64,000 bases of DNA from Pseudomonas fluorescens NCIMB 11764 (GTDB taxonomy: Bacteria; Pseudomonadota; Gammaproteobacteria; Pseudomonadales; Pseudomonadaceae). Numbering within the stretch: position 1 is the stretch's first letter; every line of letters starts with the position of its first letter. Below, piece by piece: positions 54,224 through 63,728 of the stretch. Made by a program: the position numbers and the translations under genes. The DNA lies in contig NZ_CP010945.1 of the NCBI RefSeq assembly GCF_000293885.2, positions 868,001-932,000 of the forward strand. Reading direction: 5' to 3'. The notes under the pieces were generated by a model that saw only the letters and a program-made list of their open reading frames with translations, did no database searches and was not told where the DNA came from.

Positions 54224-54529
54224 CAGAGGGTCTCCAGGGGTAGACAAAGCACAAAGCGCCGGCCCGGTTGGGCGGCGCTATCGAAAGCAAATGAAATGGG
54301 TTGTGGGGCTCTAATACGGTGGTTAGAGCCGATCCCCCGTGGCGAGGGAGCTTGCTCCCGCTCGGCTGCGCAGCTGTCGTAAATCAACGAATGCGGTTTG
54401 ACTGAGGCACCGCGGCGCATGGTTTTGGGGCTGCTGCGCAGCCCAGCGGGAGCAAGCTCCCTCGCCACTTGGAATGTGCTGGCCTCAGCAAGCATTCCAG
54501 CCAGAGTTGTTGGTGGGTAGAAAATGGGC
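54224..54529. other. Gap between the sigma-54 activator and the fha operon
   Basis: This 306-base gap is mostly a REP pair. The 130 bases between the REP and the orfX-like gene (54224-54335) may hold a second promoter, so that fha through vgrG could be expressed separately from clpV and the activator. No clear -24/-12 element was found by eye. Confidence 0.5.
54339..54469. repeat. REP palindrome pair inside the T6SS cluster
   Basis: The arms 54339-54362 and 54446-54469 are exact inverted copies of GTGGCGAGGGAGCTTGCTCC and share both arms with 23136-23267 and 1768-1865. Confidence 0.92.
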
Positions 54530-56047
54530 TCAGCCATCGAAATCACCCAAATTGATATTCAGGCGCCCGAGGCGGTACAGCAGCGTGCGGCGTGGCAGGC
54601 CGAGTTCGCGGGCGGCGAGGGTCTGGTTGCCGTCGTTTTTGCGCAGGCAATCGAGCAGCAGGCTGCGTTCGACCTGCTCCAGGCGTTCGCGCAGGTTCAA
54701 GCTGTTGTCTTCCGGCATGGCTTCCATGCGCAGGGAAAAATGCTCGGCCAGCAATTCACCGCCCTCACACAGCAAAACGGCGCGTTCGACCAGGCCTTTG
54801 AGTTCGCGCACATTGCCGGGGAAGGCATAACCGGACAGGTGATCCAGCGCCGCATCGGACCAACGCACCGCGTCGCGCTGCAAAAACGCACACGCCTTGT
54901 CGGCGAAATGCCGGGCCAGATCGAGGATGTCGCCTTCACGCTGACGCAGGGCCGGCAGTTCGATCGGAAATTGCGCGAGACGGTAATACAAGTCCTCGCG
55001 GAATTTGCCTTCACTCACCAGCACCGACAAATCCCGGTGCGTCGCGGCGATGATGCGCACGTCGATCTTGTGGGTGTCGTTGGAACCCAGCGGGCGGATC
55101 TCGCCTTCCTGCAACACGCGCAACAACTTGGCTTGCAGCGACAACGGCATGTCGCCGATTTCATCGAGCAACAAGGTGCCGCCATTGGCCGCGTCGAACA
55201 GCCCGGCGCGGTCGCGATCAGCACCGGTGAACGCGCCCTTGCGGTAGCCGAACAGCTCGCTTTCCAGCAGGTTCTCGGGGAACGCCGCGCAGTTCTGCAC
55301 AATGAACGCCTGGGACCGACGCGGGCCGCAGTCGTGGATGGCGCGGGCGACCACTTCCTTGCCGGTGCCGGTTTCGCCGCGCAACAGCACGGTGTAAGGG
55401 CTGTGCAGGACTTTGCTGATCAGCGAATAGGTCTCGCGCATGGCCTTGCTCTTGCCGATCAGGCCGTAACCACTGGCACTCGGGACGCTGGCCTTGAGCG
55501 GTCGTGCATCACCGGTCGGCTGACGCAGACGGTGCAGCAAATGCAGTTGGCCGAGCACAAACGAACCCAGTTGACCGAGGGAATCGGCAAAGCCTTGCAG
55601 GTCGATGTGCCGGCGGCTGGCGCACAGCAGCAAACCTTCGACCGCCTTCTGCTGATTGACCAGCGGCACGCACAGCAGCGACTGCCACGGCGTGGCCTGC
55701 GGCGGCAGGAAGCTGGTTTCGTGCAGGCTGCCGCTCAGTTCACCGAGGCTCACCACACGGTTCTGGCACAAGGCGAATTGCAGCAGTTGTTCACCGTTGT
55801 AATCCGCCGGAAGGCTCGCCGATTCGCGTGGTTGCAGGATGCCGTTCAGGCACTCGGCGTTCATCCCCAGGCAGGTGTGGGTCGCGTCCAGCAAGTACAG
55901 CTGCGTCAACTCGCACCCGCTCAGCTCCGCCACCCCGCGCACGAAGTCACCCAGCAGCGCAGCGCCGTCCGCCGCCCGCGACAGGCTGGCGAACTGCGCC
56001 AGCAAGGCTTCGGCATACACCAGCGGCTGCGGCACTTGAGTGAACAT
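54530..56047 (-). CDS. sfa: Sigma-54-dependent T6SS activator (Sfa type)
   Basis: The 505-residue regulator has an N-terminal GAF-like sensor (about 10-170), an AAA+ domain with Walker A GETGTGKE (224-231) and the sigma-54 contact loop GAFTGA (271-276), and a C-terminal Fis-type helix-turn-helix (LAARELGLPRRTLLYRL, about 478-494). It is expected to activate RpoN promoters, for example of hcp or vgrG genes. In HSI-II the same slot holds sfa2. The ATG at 56047 lies 11 bases after the clpV stop; a GTG at 56056 is possible but less likely. Confidence 0.92.
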   Translation of the reverse strand: MFTQVPQPLVYAEALLAQFASLSRAADGAALLGDFVRGVAELSGCELTQLYLLDATHTCLGMNAECLNGILQPRESASLPADYNGEQLLQFALCQNRVVSLGELSGSLHETSFLPPQATPWQSLLCVPLVNQQKAVEGLLLCASRRHIDLQGFADSLGQLGSFVLGQLHLLHRLRQPTGDARPLKASVPSASGYGLIGKSKAMRETYSLISKVLHSPYTVLLRGETGTGKEVVARAIHDCGPRRSQAFIVQNCAAFPENLLESELFGYRKGAFTGADRDRAGLFDAANGGTLLLDEIGDMPLSLQAKLLRVLQEGEIRPLGSNDTHKIDVRIIAATHRDLSVLVSEGKFREDLYYRLAQFPIELPALRQREGDILDLARHFADKACAFLQRDAVRWSDAALDHLSGYAFPGNVRELKGLVERAVLLCEGGELLAEHFSLRMEAMPEDNSLNLRERLEQVERSLLLDCLRKNDGNQTLAARELGLPRRTLLYRLGRLNINLGDFDG

Positions 56048-56057
56048 CACACCCACC

Positions 56058-58706
56058 TCAGGCGAACTCGCAGGTCACGCTGGCGCCGCCGTCGAGCGTC
56101 GCATGGACACGCTTGAGGCTTTCCCCGGTGGCCATCGCATCGAGCAAGCGGTCGGCCACCAGCGGCAGCACGTGCAGGTCCAGCAAGTGATCGATCAGGC
56201 GTGCGCCGCTGTCGCTTTGGGTGCACCGCTCCGCCAGGTGATCGACGAGGTCTTGCGAGTAAGTGAAATCCAGCTGACGACGGTTCAGGCGCTCGCCCAA
56301 ACGACCGAGTTTGATTTCGATCAGCTCGCGCAACACCGGACCGCCGACCGGGTAGTACGGCACGACGCGCATACGCGCCAGCAGCGCCGGTTTGAAGTGT
56401 TTGCTGAGCACCGGGCGAATGGTTTCTTCGAGCACTTCGGCGGTGGGTCGTGCGCCGTTTTCGCAGAGCTCGCTGATGCGGTCGCTGCCCAGGTTCGAAG
56501 TCATCAGGATCAGCGTGTTGCGGAAGTCGATCTCGCGCCCTTCGCCGTCGTTGGCCACGCCCTTGTCGAAGATTTGGTAGAACAGGTTCAGTACGTCCGG
56601 GTCGGCCTTTTCGACCTCATCGAGCAGCACAACGGAGTACGGCTTCTGACGCACGGCTTCGGTGAGCATGCCGCCCTCGCCGTAACCGACATAGCCCGGT
56701 GGCGCACCGATCAGGCGCGAGACGGTGTGTTTCTCCTGGAACTCGGACATGTTGATGGTGGTGATGAAACGATCACCGCCGTACAGCAAGTCGGCAAGGG
56801 CCAGCGCGGTTTCGGTCTTGCCGACGCCGCTCGGGCCGACCAGCAGGAACACGCCGACCGGTGCATCGGGTTTGTTCATGCCGGCAGCGGTGGCGCGCAT
56901 CGAGCGGTCCAGTGCGTGAACAGCTTGTTCCTGACCACGGATGCGGGTGCGCAGGTCGGTGGCGAAGCTCGCGACCTTGGCGTTGTGCTCACGGGCCAGT
57001 TGCGCCAGCGGTACGCCGGTCCAGGCGCTGATCACTTCGGCGACCAGGCGCGGGCACACTTCGAAGCTCACCAGACGTTCTTTGACCTGCAGCTCAGTCA
57101 AGGCTTTGTGAGTTTCGTTGAGCGCGGTTTCCAGAGTTTCGACGCTTTGCGCTGCGTCCACCGGCAGTGTTTCGATGACGGTGCCTTCGGCATCTTCTTC
57201 AACCGTGACAGCAGGCTCGACGGCTGCGGTTTCGCGGGCCTTGGCCAGTTGCTGGCGCAGATCCAGCAAACGCTCGGCCAGTTCTTTCTGTTCGGTCCAC
57301 AGCGTTTCGAGGGCGACCATTTCGTCTTCGGCCTCGGCCAGGCGATCTTCCAGAGCGCCCAACGCTTCGTGATCGATCAGCAGACCGGCTTCGGCATCAC
57401 GACGCAGCGCCTGACGTTGACGCCCCCCTTCAGCCAGTTCGCCGCGCAGGCGCTCAAGGCTTTCCGGCGCAGCGGCGAGGCTGATGCGTACGCGGGCGCA
57501 CGCGGTGTCGAGCACGTCGACAGCCTTGTCCGGCAGCTGCCGACCGGCGAGGTAACGGGCGGACAATTCGGCCGCCGCCACCACCGCGTCATCGCGCAGG
57601 TAAATGCCGTGGCTCTTCTCGTAAACCTGAGCCAGGCCACGGAGGATGGTCACCGCTTCGCTGACGGTCGGTTCGTGCAGTTGCACCGGTTGGAAACGAC
57701 GGGCCAGGGCCGGGTCTTTTTCGAAGTACTTCTTGTACTCCGCCCACGTGGTGGCAGCGATGGTGCGCAACTCGCCACGGGCCAAGGCTGGCTTGAGCAG
57801 GTTGGCCGCGTCGGAACCGCCGGCATTGCCGCCCGCGCCGATCAGCGTGTGGGCTTCGTCGATGAACAGGATGATCGGTTTCGGCGACGCTTTGACTTCA
57901 TCGATGACGCCTTTGAGGCGACGTTCGAATTCGCCTTTGACGCTGGCGCCGGCCTGCAACAGGCCCATGTCCAGCGACAGCAACTCCACGCCTTTCAACA
58001 CTTGCGGCACTTCACCAGCGGCGATGCGCGAAGCCAGGCCTTCGACGATCGCGGTTTTACCGACGCCGGCTTCACCGACCACAATCGGGTTGTTCTTGCG
58101 GCGACGGGCGAGGATGTCGACCATCTGCCGAATCGCGCCATCGCGGCACAACACCGGGTCGAGTTTGCCGTCGCGGGCTTGCTGGGTCAGGTTGTGGGTG
58201 AAGCGCTGCAGCAGCGATTCGCCGGGTACAGCGGGTTTGCCCGTCGCCGGTTGTTCTTTCTGCGACAGGGCGAATTCTTTCAGGCGCTCGATGTTCAGTT
58301 TGGACAGCAACGACTGGTAGCGGCTGCCGGCGTAGCGCATCGGGTTGCGCAACAGCGCGAGGATCAACGCGGCTTGCTCGACCTGGCTTTGGCCCAGTTC
58401 AAGGTTGGCCACCAGCAACGCATCCTGCAGCCACTGCACCAGTTCCGGGGCGAACACCGGGTTGCGCGAGGCGCTGTGCTCGACCCGCGATTGCAGGGCG
58501 GCGCTCAGCTCACCGGCATCCACTTCGGCGTCTTGCAGCGCGCGTGCGAGCAAGCCTTGCGGGCGCTCCAGCAGGCCCAGCAGCAAGTCTTCGACGAGGA
58601 TCTTGCTGCCGCCACGGGCGACGCAACGCTCGGCAGAACTTTCCAGATCACGACGGGTTTCGGCGTCCAGCGCCTGGATAAGTTGTTGCAGGTCTACGTT
58701 GATCAT
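56058..58706 (-). CDS. clpV: T6SS sheath disassembly ATPase ClpV (TssH)
   Basis: ClpV disassembles the contracted TssBC sheath. The 882 residues have an N-terminal Clp domain (about 10-150), two AAA+ modules with Walker A GEAGVGKT (211-218) and GPSGVGKT (about 621-628), a middle coiled coil (about 400-540) and the C-terminal subdomain. It is much closer in layout to the T6SS ClpV type than to ClpB (a shorter middle domain and an Ile/Val-rich N-domain). It starts 14 bases after tssG. Confidence 0.95.
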   Translation of the reverse strand: MINVDLQQLIQALDAETRRDLESSAERCVARGGSKILVEDLLLGLLERPQGLLARALQDAEVDAGELSAALQSRVEHSASRNPVFAPELVQWLQDALLVANLELGQSQVEQAALILALLRNPMRYAGSRYQSLLSKLNIERLKEFALSQKEQPATGKPAVPGESLLQRFTHNLTQQARDGKLDPVLCRDGAIRQMVDILARRRKNNPIVVGEAGVGKTAIVEGLASRIAAGEVPQVLKGVELLSLDMGLLQAGASVKGEFERRLKGVIDEVKASPKPIILFIDEAHTLIGAGGNAGGSDAANLLKPALARGELRTIAATTWAEYKKYFEKDPALARRFQPVQLHEPTVSEAVTILRGLAQVYEKSHGIYLRDDAVVAAAELSARYLAGRQLPDKAVDVLDTACARVRISLAAAPESLERLRGELAEGGRQRQALRRDAEAGLLIDHEALGALEDRLAEAEDEMVALETLWTEQKELAERLLDLRQQLAKARETAAVEPAVTVEEDAEGTVIETLPVDAAQSVETLETALNETHKALTELQVKERLVSFEVCPRLVAEVISAWTGVPLAQLAREHNAKVASFATDLRTRIRGQEQAVHALDRSMRATAAGMNKPDAPVGVFLLVGPSGVGKTETALALADLLYGGDRFITTINMSEFQEKHTVSRLIGAPPGYVGYGEGGMLTEAVRQKPYSVVLLDEVEKADPDVLNLFYQIFDKGVANDGEGREIDFRNTLILMTSNLGSDRISELCENGARPTAEVLEETIRPVLSKHFKPALLARMRVVPYYPVGGPVLRELIEIKLGRLGERLNRRQLDFTYSQDLVDHLAERCTQSDSGARLIDHLLDLHVLPLVADRLLDAMATGESLKRVHATLDGGASVTCEFA

Positions 58707-58719
58707 TGGTCATCTGTCC

Positions 58720-59727
58720 TTAATGAATTTTGCTGCCCAGGGTCACCACGCCGTCCGCTTTTTCGCGGCCCAGCCAACTGGTCCATCCCAGGCGACAGGC
58801 GTTCTGCTCACCGATGCGCAGTTCGCGGATTTCTTCCTGGCGCAACACCAGGCGAATGTCGTAATCGAGCGGGTCACGCAGGGTGAACCGCACCAGCGCG
58901 CACAGCGGCTGGTAGCCGAAACCGATCGGCAGGAATTCGTGAAAGCGCTGCCAGTCGAGCTCGCGGATGTGGATACGGAATTTGCCGCTGCGGTCGCGTA
59001 CGTGTTCGCCCAGCACCAGGTCTTCGCCGAGCAGGCTGTTGGCGCGGCCCAGCCGATTGCGCTGCTCGTCGAGAATTTCCACACGACGCTCGATGCACTG
59101 CTCGATGGTCAGTTCGGCGTGCTTGAAGTAGTAACGCAGCACCGCTTCGATCAGCGCCGCCGAGTGCGCCCGCAAACTGAGCAGACCGAGGTACGGCAGC
59201 AGGCGTTTCCAGTTGAGTTCCTGGGCCTTGCGGATCTCTTCGCCGCCGAGGCCGATCAAGGCAAACAGCTGCGCCGAAAATGGATCGAGCGCGCCGCTCT
59301 GGAAGCTGGCGCGGTAGCGGTACTTGCGCCAGATCGGCAGCATCAGCCGTTGCAGGCGATGGTGAAACAGGTCGAGGAAGTGGCGGGTCGGGTTGCCGTC
59401 TTCGCTGTCGCCTAACGCCTGCTCGCCGTAGAACGCCGGCAGCGGCGAACCGGAGCCGACCAGGCCGATCAGGTTGAAGCGCAGGCGCGCGCGCATCTGC
59501 CCCTGCTCGTGGAAAAACTCCACACGATCGACGTCGCTGCCGGGGAAACCCAGGCTCGGGTTGGCCTGGAATTCCAGCTGGTCGTACAGGTCGTCTTCGC
59601 TCAGGTGCGGGTGGGCCTCGCGCAGCCGGTCAACCACCAGCAGCACGGCCTGAAACAGCGAGTACTCGCGTATTCCTCGGGTCAGTCCGCTTAAAGAAGC
59701 GGCTGAAGGCCCATACGTGGTGTCCAT
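58720..59727 (-). CDS. tssG: T6SS baseplate protein TssG
   Basis: TssG and TssF form the wedge of the T6SS baseplate. The 335-residue protein carries the TssG family features LVVDRLREAHPHL, LPAFYGEQAL, HHRLQRLMLPIWRKYRY and the C-terminal DIRLVLRQEEIREL. The gene overlaps the 3' end of tssF by 37 bases, which suggests coupled translation in a fixed ratio. Cytoplasmic, no enzyme motifs. Confidence 0.95.
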   Translation of the reverse strand: MDTTYGPSAASLSGLTRGIREYSLFQAVLLVVDRLREAHPHLSEDDLYDQLEFQANPSLGFPGSDVDRVEFFHEQGQMRARLRFNLIGLVGSGSPLPAFYGEQALGDSEDGNPTRHFLDLFHHRLQRLMLPIWRKYRYRASFQSGALDPFSAQLFALIGLGGEEIRKAQELNWKRLLPYLGLLSLRAHSAALIEAVLRYYFKHAELTIEQCIERRVEILDEQRNRLGRANSLLGEDLVLGEHVRDRSGKFRIHIRELDWQRFHEFLPIGFGYQPLCALVRFTLRDPLDYDIRLVLRQEEIRELRIGEQNACRLGWTSWLGREKADGVVTLGSKIH

Positions 59728-61478
59728 TGGTACACCTCTCCTTGTGTACTTTTTACCCGCAGCTCGTGGTACGAATTGAGACTGGCGTAAAGCGCGAAAA
59801 ACTCGTTGAGAACCGAAGCGAACACGAACAGGTCGCCCTCGCCGATATACCCTTCCGGATCGATGGTCAGCTCGGTGCGCAACCCGCGAACCGGCAACCC
59901 TCGGTGCAGTCGATCGACATGCTGGTGCTTGATCGACTTGAGCCCGCCGAGCAGGCGTTTGCTGACTTTCTCCGCGTGCTGGTCGTAATAGCGCGGCAGG
60001 TCGTAGGTTTCGAGAATCACCTTCAACGCATTGACGTCGGCCAGCGACAGATAGTTAAGCGACATGTTGCTGATCAGCTTCCAGAGGAAGTCGCGGTTCA
60101 GCGGCGGCGCGAAGCTCGACGTGGCCGGGGTGATGTTGCGGAAGCTCAGGAACTCCGGCGTGTCCTCGCATGCCATGCTGATGTCACCGAGCTTGAGCTT
60201 TTTGGGCAGATTCTGGTTGGTGCACATCAGCTCGATCGACAGGGTTTCGTGGGCTTCGGTGTGACGGATGCCGAAGCTCAGGTAAGTGTCGAGGCCGTCG
60301 TGCAACGAGGACGAACGCTGGCGAATGCTGTAATGCGGGCGGCTGTTGGGCACGTCGAAACTCGGGTCGTGCTCGAAGGACTCGAACGGCACGTACTCCT
60401 GATAACCGAGGCCGCCGGGTTTCCAGCCGGTCACGGTTTCCACCGAGAACACGCCGCAGTTTTGCAAATCGAATTCGGCCGGCAGCAGCAGGTATTCGTC
60501 CTGCTTGCCGTCGAGGCGGATCGGCAGTGCGTCGTGCTTGAACAGGTTGACGATGGGCGTGCAGTAGAGCTTCACGTTGTCCAGGGTCGGACGCATCCGC
60601 ATGATGCCGCTCTTGCGAATGTCAAAGCGCAATTCGAGGCCACGCATTTGCTTGAGCGTGTCTTCCGGCAAGGCTTTGAGCAGGTCCAGACCGTTGATAT
60701 CAACGAAGAGAAATTTGTCCTGGAAGGCGAAGTATTCCTGCAAGTAGCGATAGCCGCGGAAGGTGTTCAGCGGATACGGGATCAACGCTTCTTCTTCGGC
60801 AAACCCCACCGGCTGCACGCGGTCGCCGGGCATTTTGAACGCCATTGGCGTGCCGTTGACGCCGTTGATGGGCTTGCCGGCGCCGTCGAGCGGGATCAGT
60901 TCGATGCCTTCCAGGTTACGCAGCAGGCTCAGGTAAAGCATCTGGCTGATGTAGCGCTCGCCGGCGAAGTGCAGACGCAGACGACTCAGCTCCAGCTCGC
61001 CCAAGTGACCATCTGCGCTCATCTCCAGGCGCAGGCTCAACAGCGAACCGTCGCCCTTCACCGAGTAATTCAGCGCGGCCAGATCCAGCGGCAAGACCTC
61101 GGTCGGGTAGCAGGTGCGGAAGCGGCAACGCACGTCATCGATCGGCACGCTCTCGACTGGCGTGTCGCGCTCGACCATCAACGCAGGCCCGGAACGCTTC
61201 AACGGATCGAACTGCAAAATGCTGAACGCCGGCAGCGGCCGCATGTAGTTGGGCCACAGCAGGTGCATCAGGGAGTGGCTGAGCTCCGGCAGTTCATCGT
61301 CGAGCTTCTGGCGCAGGCGACCGGTCAGGAATGCAAAACCTTCCAGCAACCGCTCCACGTCCGGATCCCGCCCGGCCTGACCCAGGAAAGGCGCCAACGC
61401 CGGGCTACGCTCGGCGAATCGACGACCTAACTGGCGAAGTGCGGTGAGTTCGCTTTGGTAGTAGTGGTTAAAGGACAC
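59691..61478 (-). CDS. tssF: T6SS baseplate protein TssF
   Basis: TssF is the larger wedge protein. The 595-residue product begins with YYQSELTALRQLGRRFAERSPALA and has LMHLLWPNYMRPLPAFSILQFDP, both hallmarks of the family, and ends with EVYQWTPRMGLQPLL. The start is a GTG at 61478. It is separated from tssE, normally adjacent, by an inserted cargo module of about 2.1 kb (61604-63718). Confidence 0.95.
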   Translation of the reverse strand: MSFNHYYQSELTALRQLGRRFAERSPALAPFLGQAGRDPDVERLLEGFAFLTGRLRQKLDDELPELSHSLMHLLWPNYMRPLPAFSILQFDPLKRSGPALMVERDTPVESVPIDDVRCRFRTCYPTEVLPLDLAALNYSVKGDGSLLSLRLEMSADGHLGELELSRLRLHFAGERYISQMLYLSLLRNLEGIELIPLDGAGKPINGVNGTPMAFKMPGDRVQPVGFAEEEALIPYPLNTFRGYRYLQEYFAFQDKFLFVDINGLDLLKALPEDTLKQMRGLELRFDIRKSGIMRMRPTLDNVKLYCTPIVNLFKHDALPIRLDGKQDEYLLLPAEFDLQNCGVFSVETVTGWKPGGLGYQEYVPFESFEHDPSFDVPNSRPHYSIRQRSSSLHDGLDTYLSFGIRHTEAHETLSIELMCTNQNLPKKLKLGDISMACEDTPEFLSFRNITPATSSFAPPLNRDFLWKLISNMSLNYLSLADVNALKVILETYDLPRYYDQHAEKVSKRLLGGLKSIKHQHVDRLHRGLPVRGLRTELTIDPEGYIGEGDLFVFASVLNEFFALYASLNSYHELRVKSTQGEVYQWTPRMGLQPLL

Positions 61479-61603
61479 GGGGTACCTGCCTGGTAGTGGA
61501 ACTCATTAAAAAACTGTCCTTTGGATTACGCTCGATATCCGACTTGACCGCTGCATGGCACCTGCAGGTTGGCTTGGGCCAGCGCAATGGCTCATGCGGG
61601 GGG

Positions 61604-62044
61604 TCAGTTTTCAATGTGTACATAAGGGGTGTTGCTGATAAACATATTCAGCCAATGCGATTCCCACTGGGGCATGGCGATGTCGAACGTTTTTTTGTCT
61701 CTATTGAAATAGATCCAGGCAATGCCGACAGTTTCGTCATCTTCGGTCACCCTCATATCCAGTGATTGAGTGTCGTACAGAGGTGTACGGTAAACCTCTT
61801 GTGGGTTTTGCCTATCAATCACTCTCAAATAAGCCATTCCACCAAGCGTGAGGATCCTCCCAACCCTAACGTTCTCCAAAATATACCGGCCAGAAGGACT
61901 GACTACTGTCGAACTGGCTGGATAGTTTTTCATCGTACTGACAACAGAAAACAGCAGCACAGAAAGAGCTACGAGCAACACAACTGCTCGGCGAATACCT
62001 TTTCGATGCTTACCAACAAATAAACTGCTGAACCCAGGCATCAT
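61604..62044 (-). CDS. Single-pass membrane protein, immunity candidate 2 of the PAAR module
   Basis: The 146-residue protein from ATG 62044 has one membrane helix (about 21-43, VVLLVALSVLLFSVVSTM) and a beta-rich periplasmic domain (SPSGRYILENVRVGRI, AMPQWESHW). No family recognised. Next to an effector candidate it could be an immunity protein facing the periplasm. Upstream start 62065 lacks a ribosome site. Two other small genes separate it from the PAAR gene. Confidence 0.6.
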   Translation of the reverse strand: MMPGFSSLFVGKHRKGIRRAVVLLVALSVLLFSVVSTMKNYPASSTVVSPSGRYILENVRVGRILTLGGMAYLRVIDRQNPQEVYRTPLYDTQSLDMRVTEDDETVGIAWIYFNRDKKTFDIAMPQWESHWLNMFISNTPYVHIEN

Positions 62045-62066
62045 TCCCCACTCTCGCTTAACCAAA

Positions 62067-62090
62067 ACAATGGGGACAGCCCCCTTTTTT
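62067..62090 (-). repeat. Partial GGGACAG repeat arm
   Basis: TGGGGACAGCCCCCTTTTTT resembles the left arm of the GGGACAGA repeats of the island but lacks a second arm. Confidence 0.4.
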
Positions 62091-62129
62091 GCGTTGAGTT
62101 AAAAACCCGCACCAGATCAATAATTGCCT

Positions 62130-62345
62130 CTAAGCCGGAGGCAAATTAGCGTAGTAACTACCGATCAATTCGATTACCGGAATCGACATCAGACATACGA
62201 ATGTCAAGAACCTGTGAATCCAGTTATTGCGAATTTTTGATGAGATTCCACTGACAGCCAAGAGCAAACAAAGCAATGCCAAACAACCGAAAAAAAGACT
62301 GTCTGCAACAACCCCAAGGTAAACGTCAAAATCCATCTCACCCAT
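62130..62345 (-). CDS. Small two-helix membrane protein, immunity candidate 1 of the PAAR module
   Basis: The 71-residue product has two hydrophobic segments (about 14-34 and 45-65) with a short basic loop (SKIRNNWIHRF). The ATG at 62345 has a weak purine-rich region upstream; a second ATG is four codons downstream. By size and topology it is like known inner-membrane T6SS immunity proteins. The partner effector would be the upstream protein at 62370. Confidence 0.6.
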   Translation of the reverse strand: MGEMDFDVYLGVVADSLFFGCLALLCLLLAVSGISSKIRNNWIHRFLTFVCLMSIPVIELIGSYYANLPPA

Positions 62346-62369
62346 CCTTTATTGTGAAATCCATCCGAC

Positions 62370-63209
62370 TTACGCCGGCTTCCCGCACATACCGTTAAAC
62401 TCGAAAAAATTCCAACGAAACAAGTCGAAGTTTTTCAGGTAATCATTTTTAAATGAATTGGCCGACAGATTGTGATAATCCCAACCCACTACAACCTTCT
62501 CAAAGTAACCAGACTCAATCGGCATTCCCGCATAACCCTCATTTTGAGGGTCTGCCATGTTTTTTCCCATGACATTTCGGACAGCGGTCCATGGCTGAGT
62601 ACTCCATCCACCGGTATTTCCCTGCCTGATATCAACTCTAGTGGCGGCCACCTTGAAAGCCATCTGAATGTGGTGCGCCCGGGTTTTCATGGGAATATCG
62701 CGAATGAGCGCGAGAATATCGCCAGGTTTCAATACGCCGACTTCTGCAACGGCCACGGTATTCTCGTCAACTCGCTGCATGTCTGGCGCACCATATGTCA
62801 ACATCACCATTTCCGAAAAACCGTACATGGTCGAACTGTATTTATCATGTTGCTCCGGGTTATAGACTTCCATGTTCTTGTATGTCCTGACACCCGTCTT
62901 CAACACAACTGGAAGCCCTCGCTTGCTCGCAAACTCACAGAGCACTCTGAGCGCAAAGTCCTCACAAGTGAATTTGTTATTACTTACCGCACCCTCTCTG
63001 TTCCAGTACTGTTCTACCATCAAGCGCTCGATAATGTTCGGAGCCTGCTCGTGGTACTCGGCAATATCTGAATCAGACCAAAATGCAGTTGTCTTCCAAA
63101 AAACTTTTAGAACAACTGTCGCGCCCGTTTTTTCCGCTTTCGGGGTCAGATTGACACCGGTAAACTCGATGCCTTTGCTCATAGCCTGCGGTGTAATGAC
63201 TACGCTCAA
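62370..63209 (-). CDS. Putative T6SS effector, papain-like cysteine peptidase/amidase fold
   Basis: The 279-residue protein has no signal peptide. FTCEDFALRVLCEFASKRGL (Cys82) and PGDIL (162-166), then AHHIQM (His179/180) form a Cys...His arrangement typical of NlpC/P60-related enzymes. Peptidoglycan amidase activity is inferred from fold and context, not shown. Its TTG start overlaps the stop of the PAAR gene (TTGA), with GGGGTGA upstream. ATG at 63182 is an alternative start. It is followed by two small membrane proteins as immunity candidates. Confidence 0.65.
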   Translation of the reverse strand: MSVVITPQAMSKGIEFTGVNLTPKAEKTGATVVLKVFWKTTAFWSDSDIAEYHEQAPNIIERLMVEQYWNREGAVSNNKFTCEDFALRVLCEFASKRGLPVVLKTGVRTYKNMEVYNPEQHDKYSSTMYGFSEMVMLTYGAPDMQRVDENTVAVAEVGVLKPGDILALIRDIPMKTRAHHIQMAFKVAATRVDIRQGNTGGWSTQPWTAVRNVMGKNMADPQNEGYAGMPIESGYFEKVVVGWDYHNLSANSFKNDYLKNFDLFRWNFFEFNGMCGKPA

Positions 63210-63718
63210 CTCATCACCCCTTTAATGGCTGCGAAGAAATCGAACTTTTCACCCTCTTTGCCACCGACTAGTTGAGTTCGGCCCATCGCATCAGTGCTAC
63301 CTGAGATCATTTCACCTTTCGCGTTTCTAATTTGATAGGGAATATCCTGAAGAGGGTTTCCGTCCTGATCTTTCATCACGACATGTTGAGTATGAGAAAA
63401 CAGCATCAACGGAACCGGCGGAACAAACGGCACCGCCGAATGCGAATTCCCGATAATCACCGTCCCGGACCCAGCCGTAACCTTGTTGCCATGAGTGCCA
63501 ACAGAACCCACGGTGGCCGCCGGTTTCCCATTAATCAAAACCGTTGTCGCAAGATCGCCAACCATCGCACCACCACACGCCGAGGCATCGCCTTGGCGGG
63601 CGGCCGCGAGGCCGTCGAAGAAGACGTCGCCGGAACCGGCGGCGATCGGGTTGGTGCCGTGGCCGGGGAGCGGGCAAGCGGTGGGGTCGGATACGCGGGC
63701 TGCGGGTTTGCCGGACAT
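63206..63718 (-). CDS. PAAR-domain spike tip with C-terminal extension
   Basis: The 170-residue protein has a full PAAR domain (1-95: SGKPAARVSDPTACPLPGHG, GDVFFDGLAAARQGDAS, INGKPAATVGSVGTHGN) that sharpens the VgrG spike, with zinc-binding His and Cys residues. The C-terminal 75 residues (VVMKDQDGNPLQDIPYQIRN) form a transthyretin-like or Ig-like domain that in other systems recruits effectors. It is translationally coupled to the effector gene at 62370. The ATG at 63718 has AAGGAG upstream; an in-frame start at 63874 was discarded. Confidence 0.9.
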   Translation of the reverse strand: MSGKPAARVSDPTACPLPGHGTNPIAAGSGDVFFDGLAAARQGDASACGGAMVGDLATTVLINGKPAATVGSVGTHGNKVTAGSGTVIIGNSHSAVPFVPPVPLMLFSHTQHVVMKDQDGNPLQDIPYQIRNAKGEMISGSTDAMGRTQLVGGKEGEKFDFFAAIKGVMS

Positions 63719-63728
63719 ACGAATCTCC

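Noticed and set aside
54224-54529. Sigma-54 promoter ahead of the fha operon
   Set aside because: No GG-N10-GC element at a convincing spacing was found by eye.
56040-58886. 948-codon plus-strand frame opposite clpV
   Set aside because: Antisense shadow of clpV.
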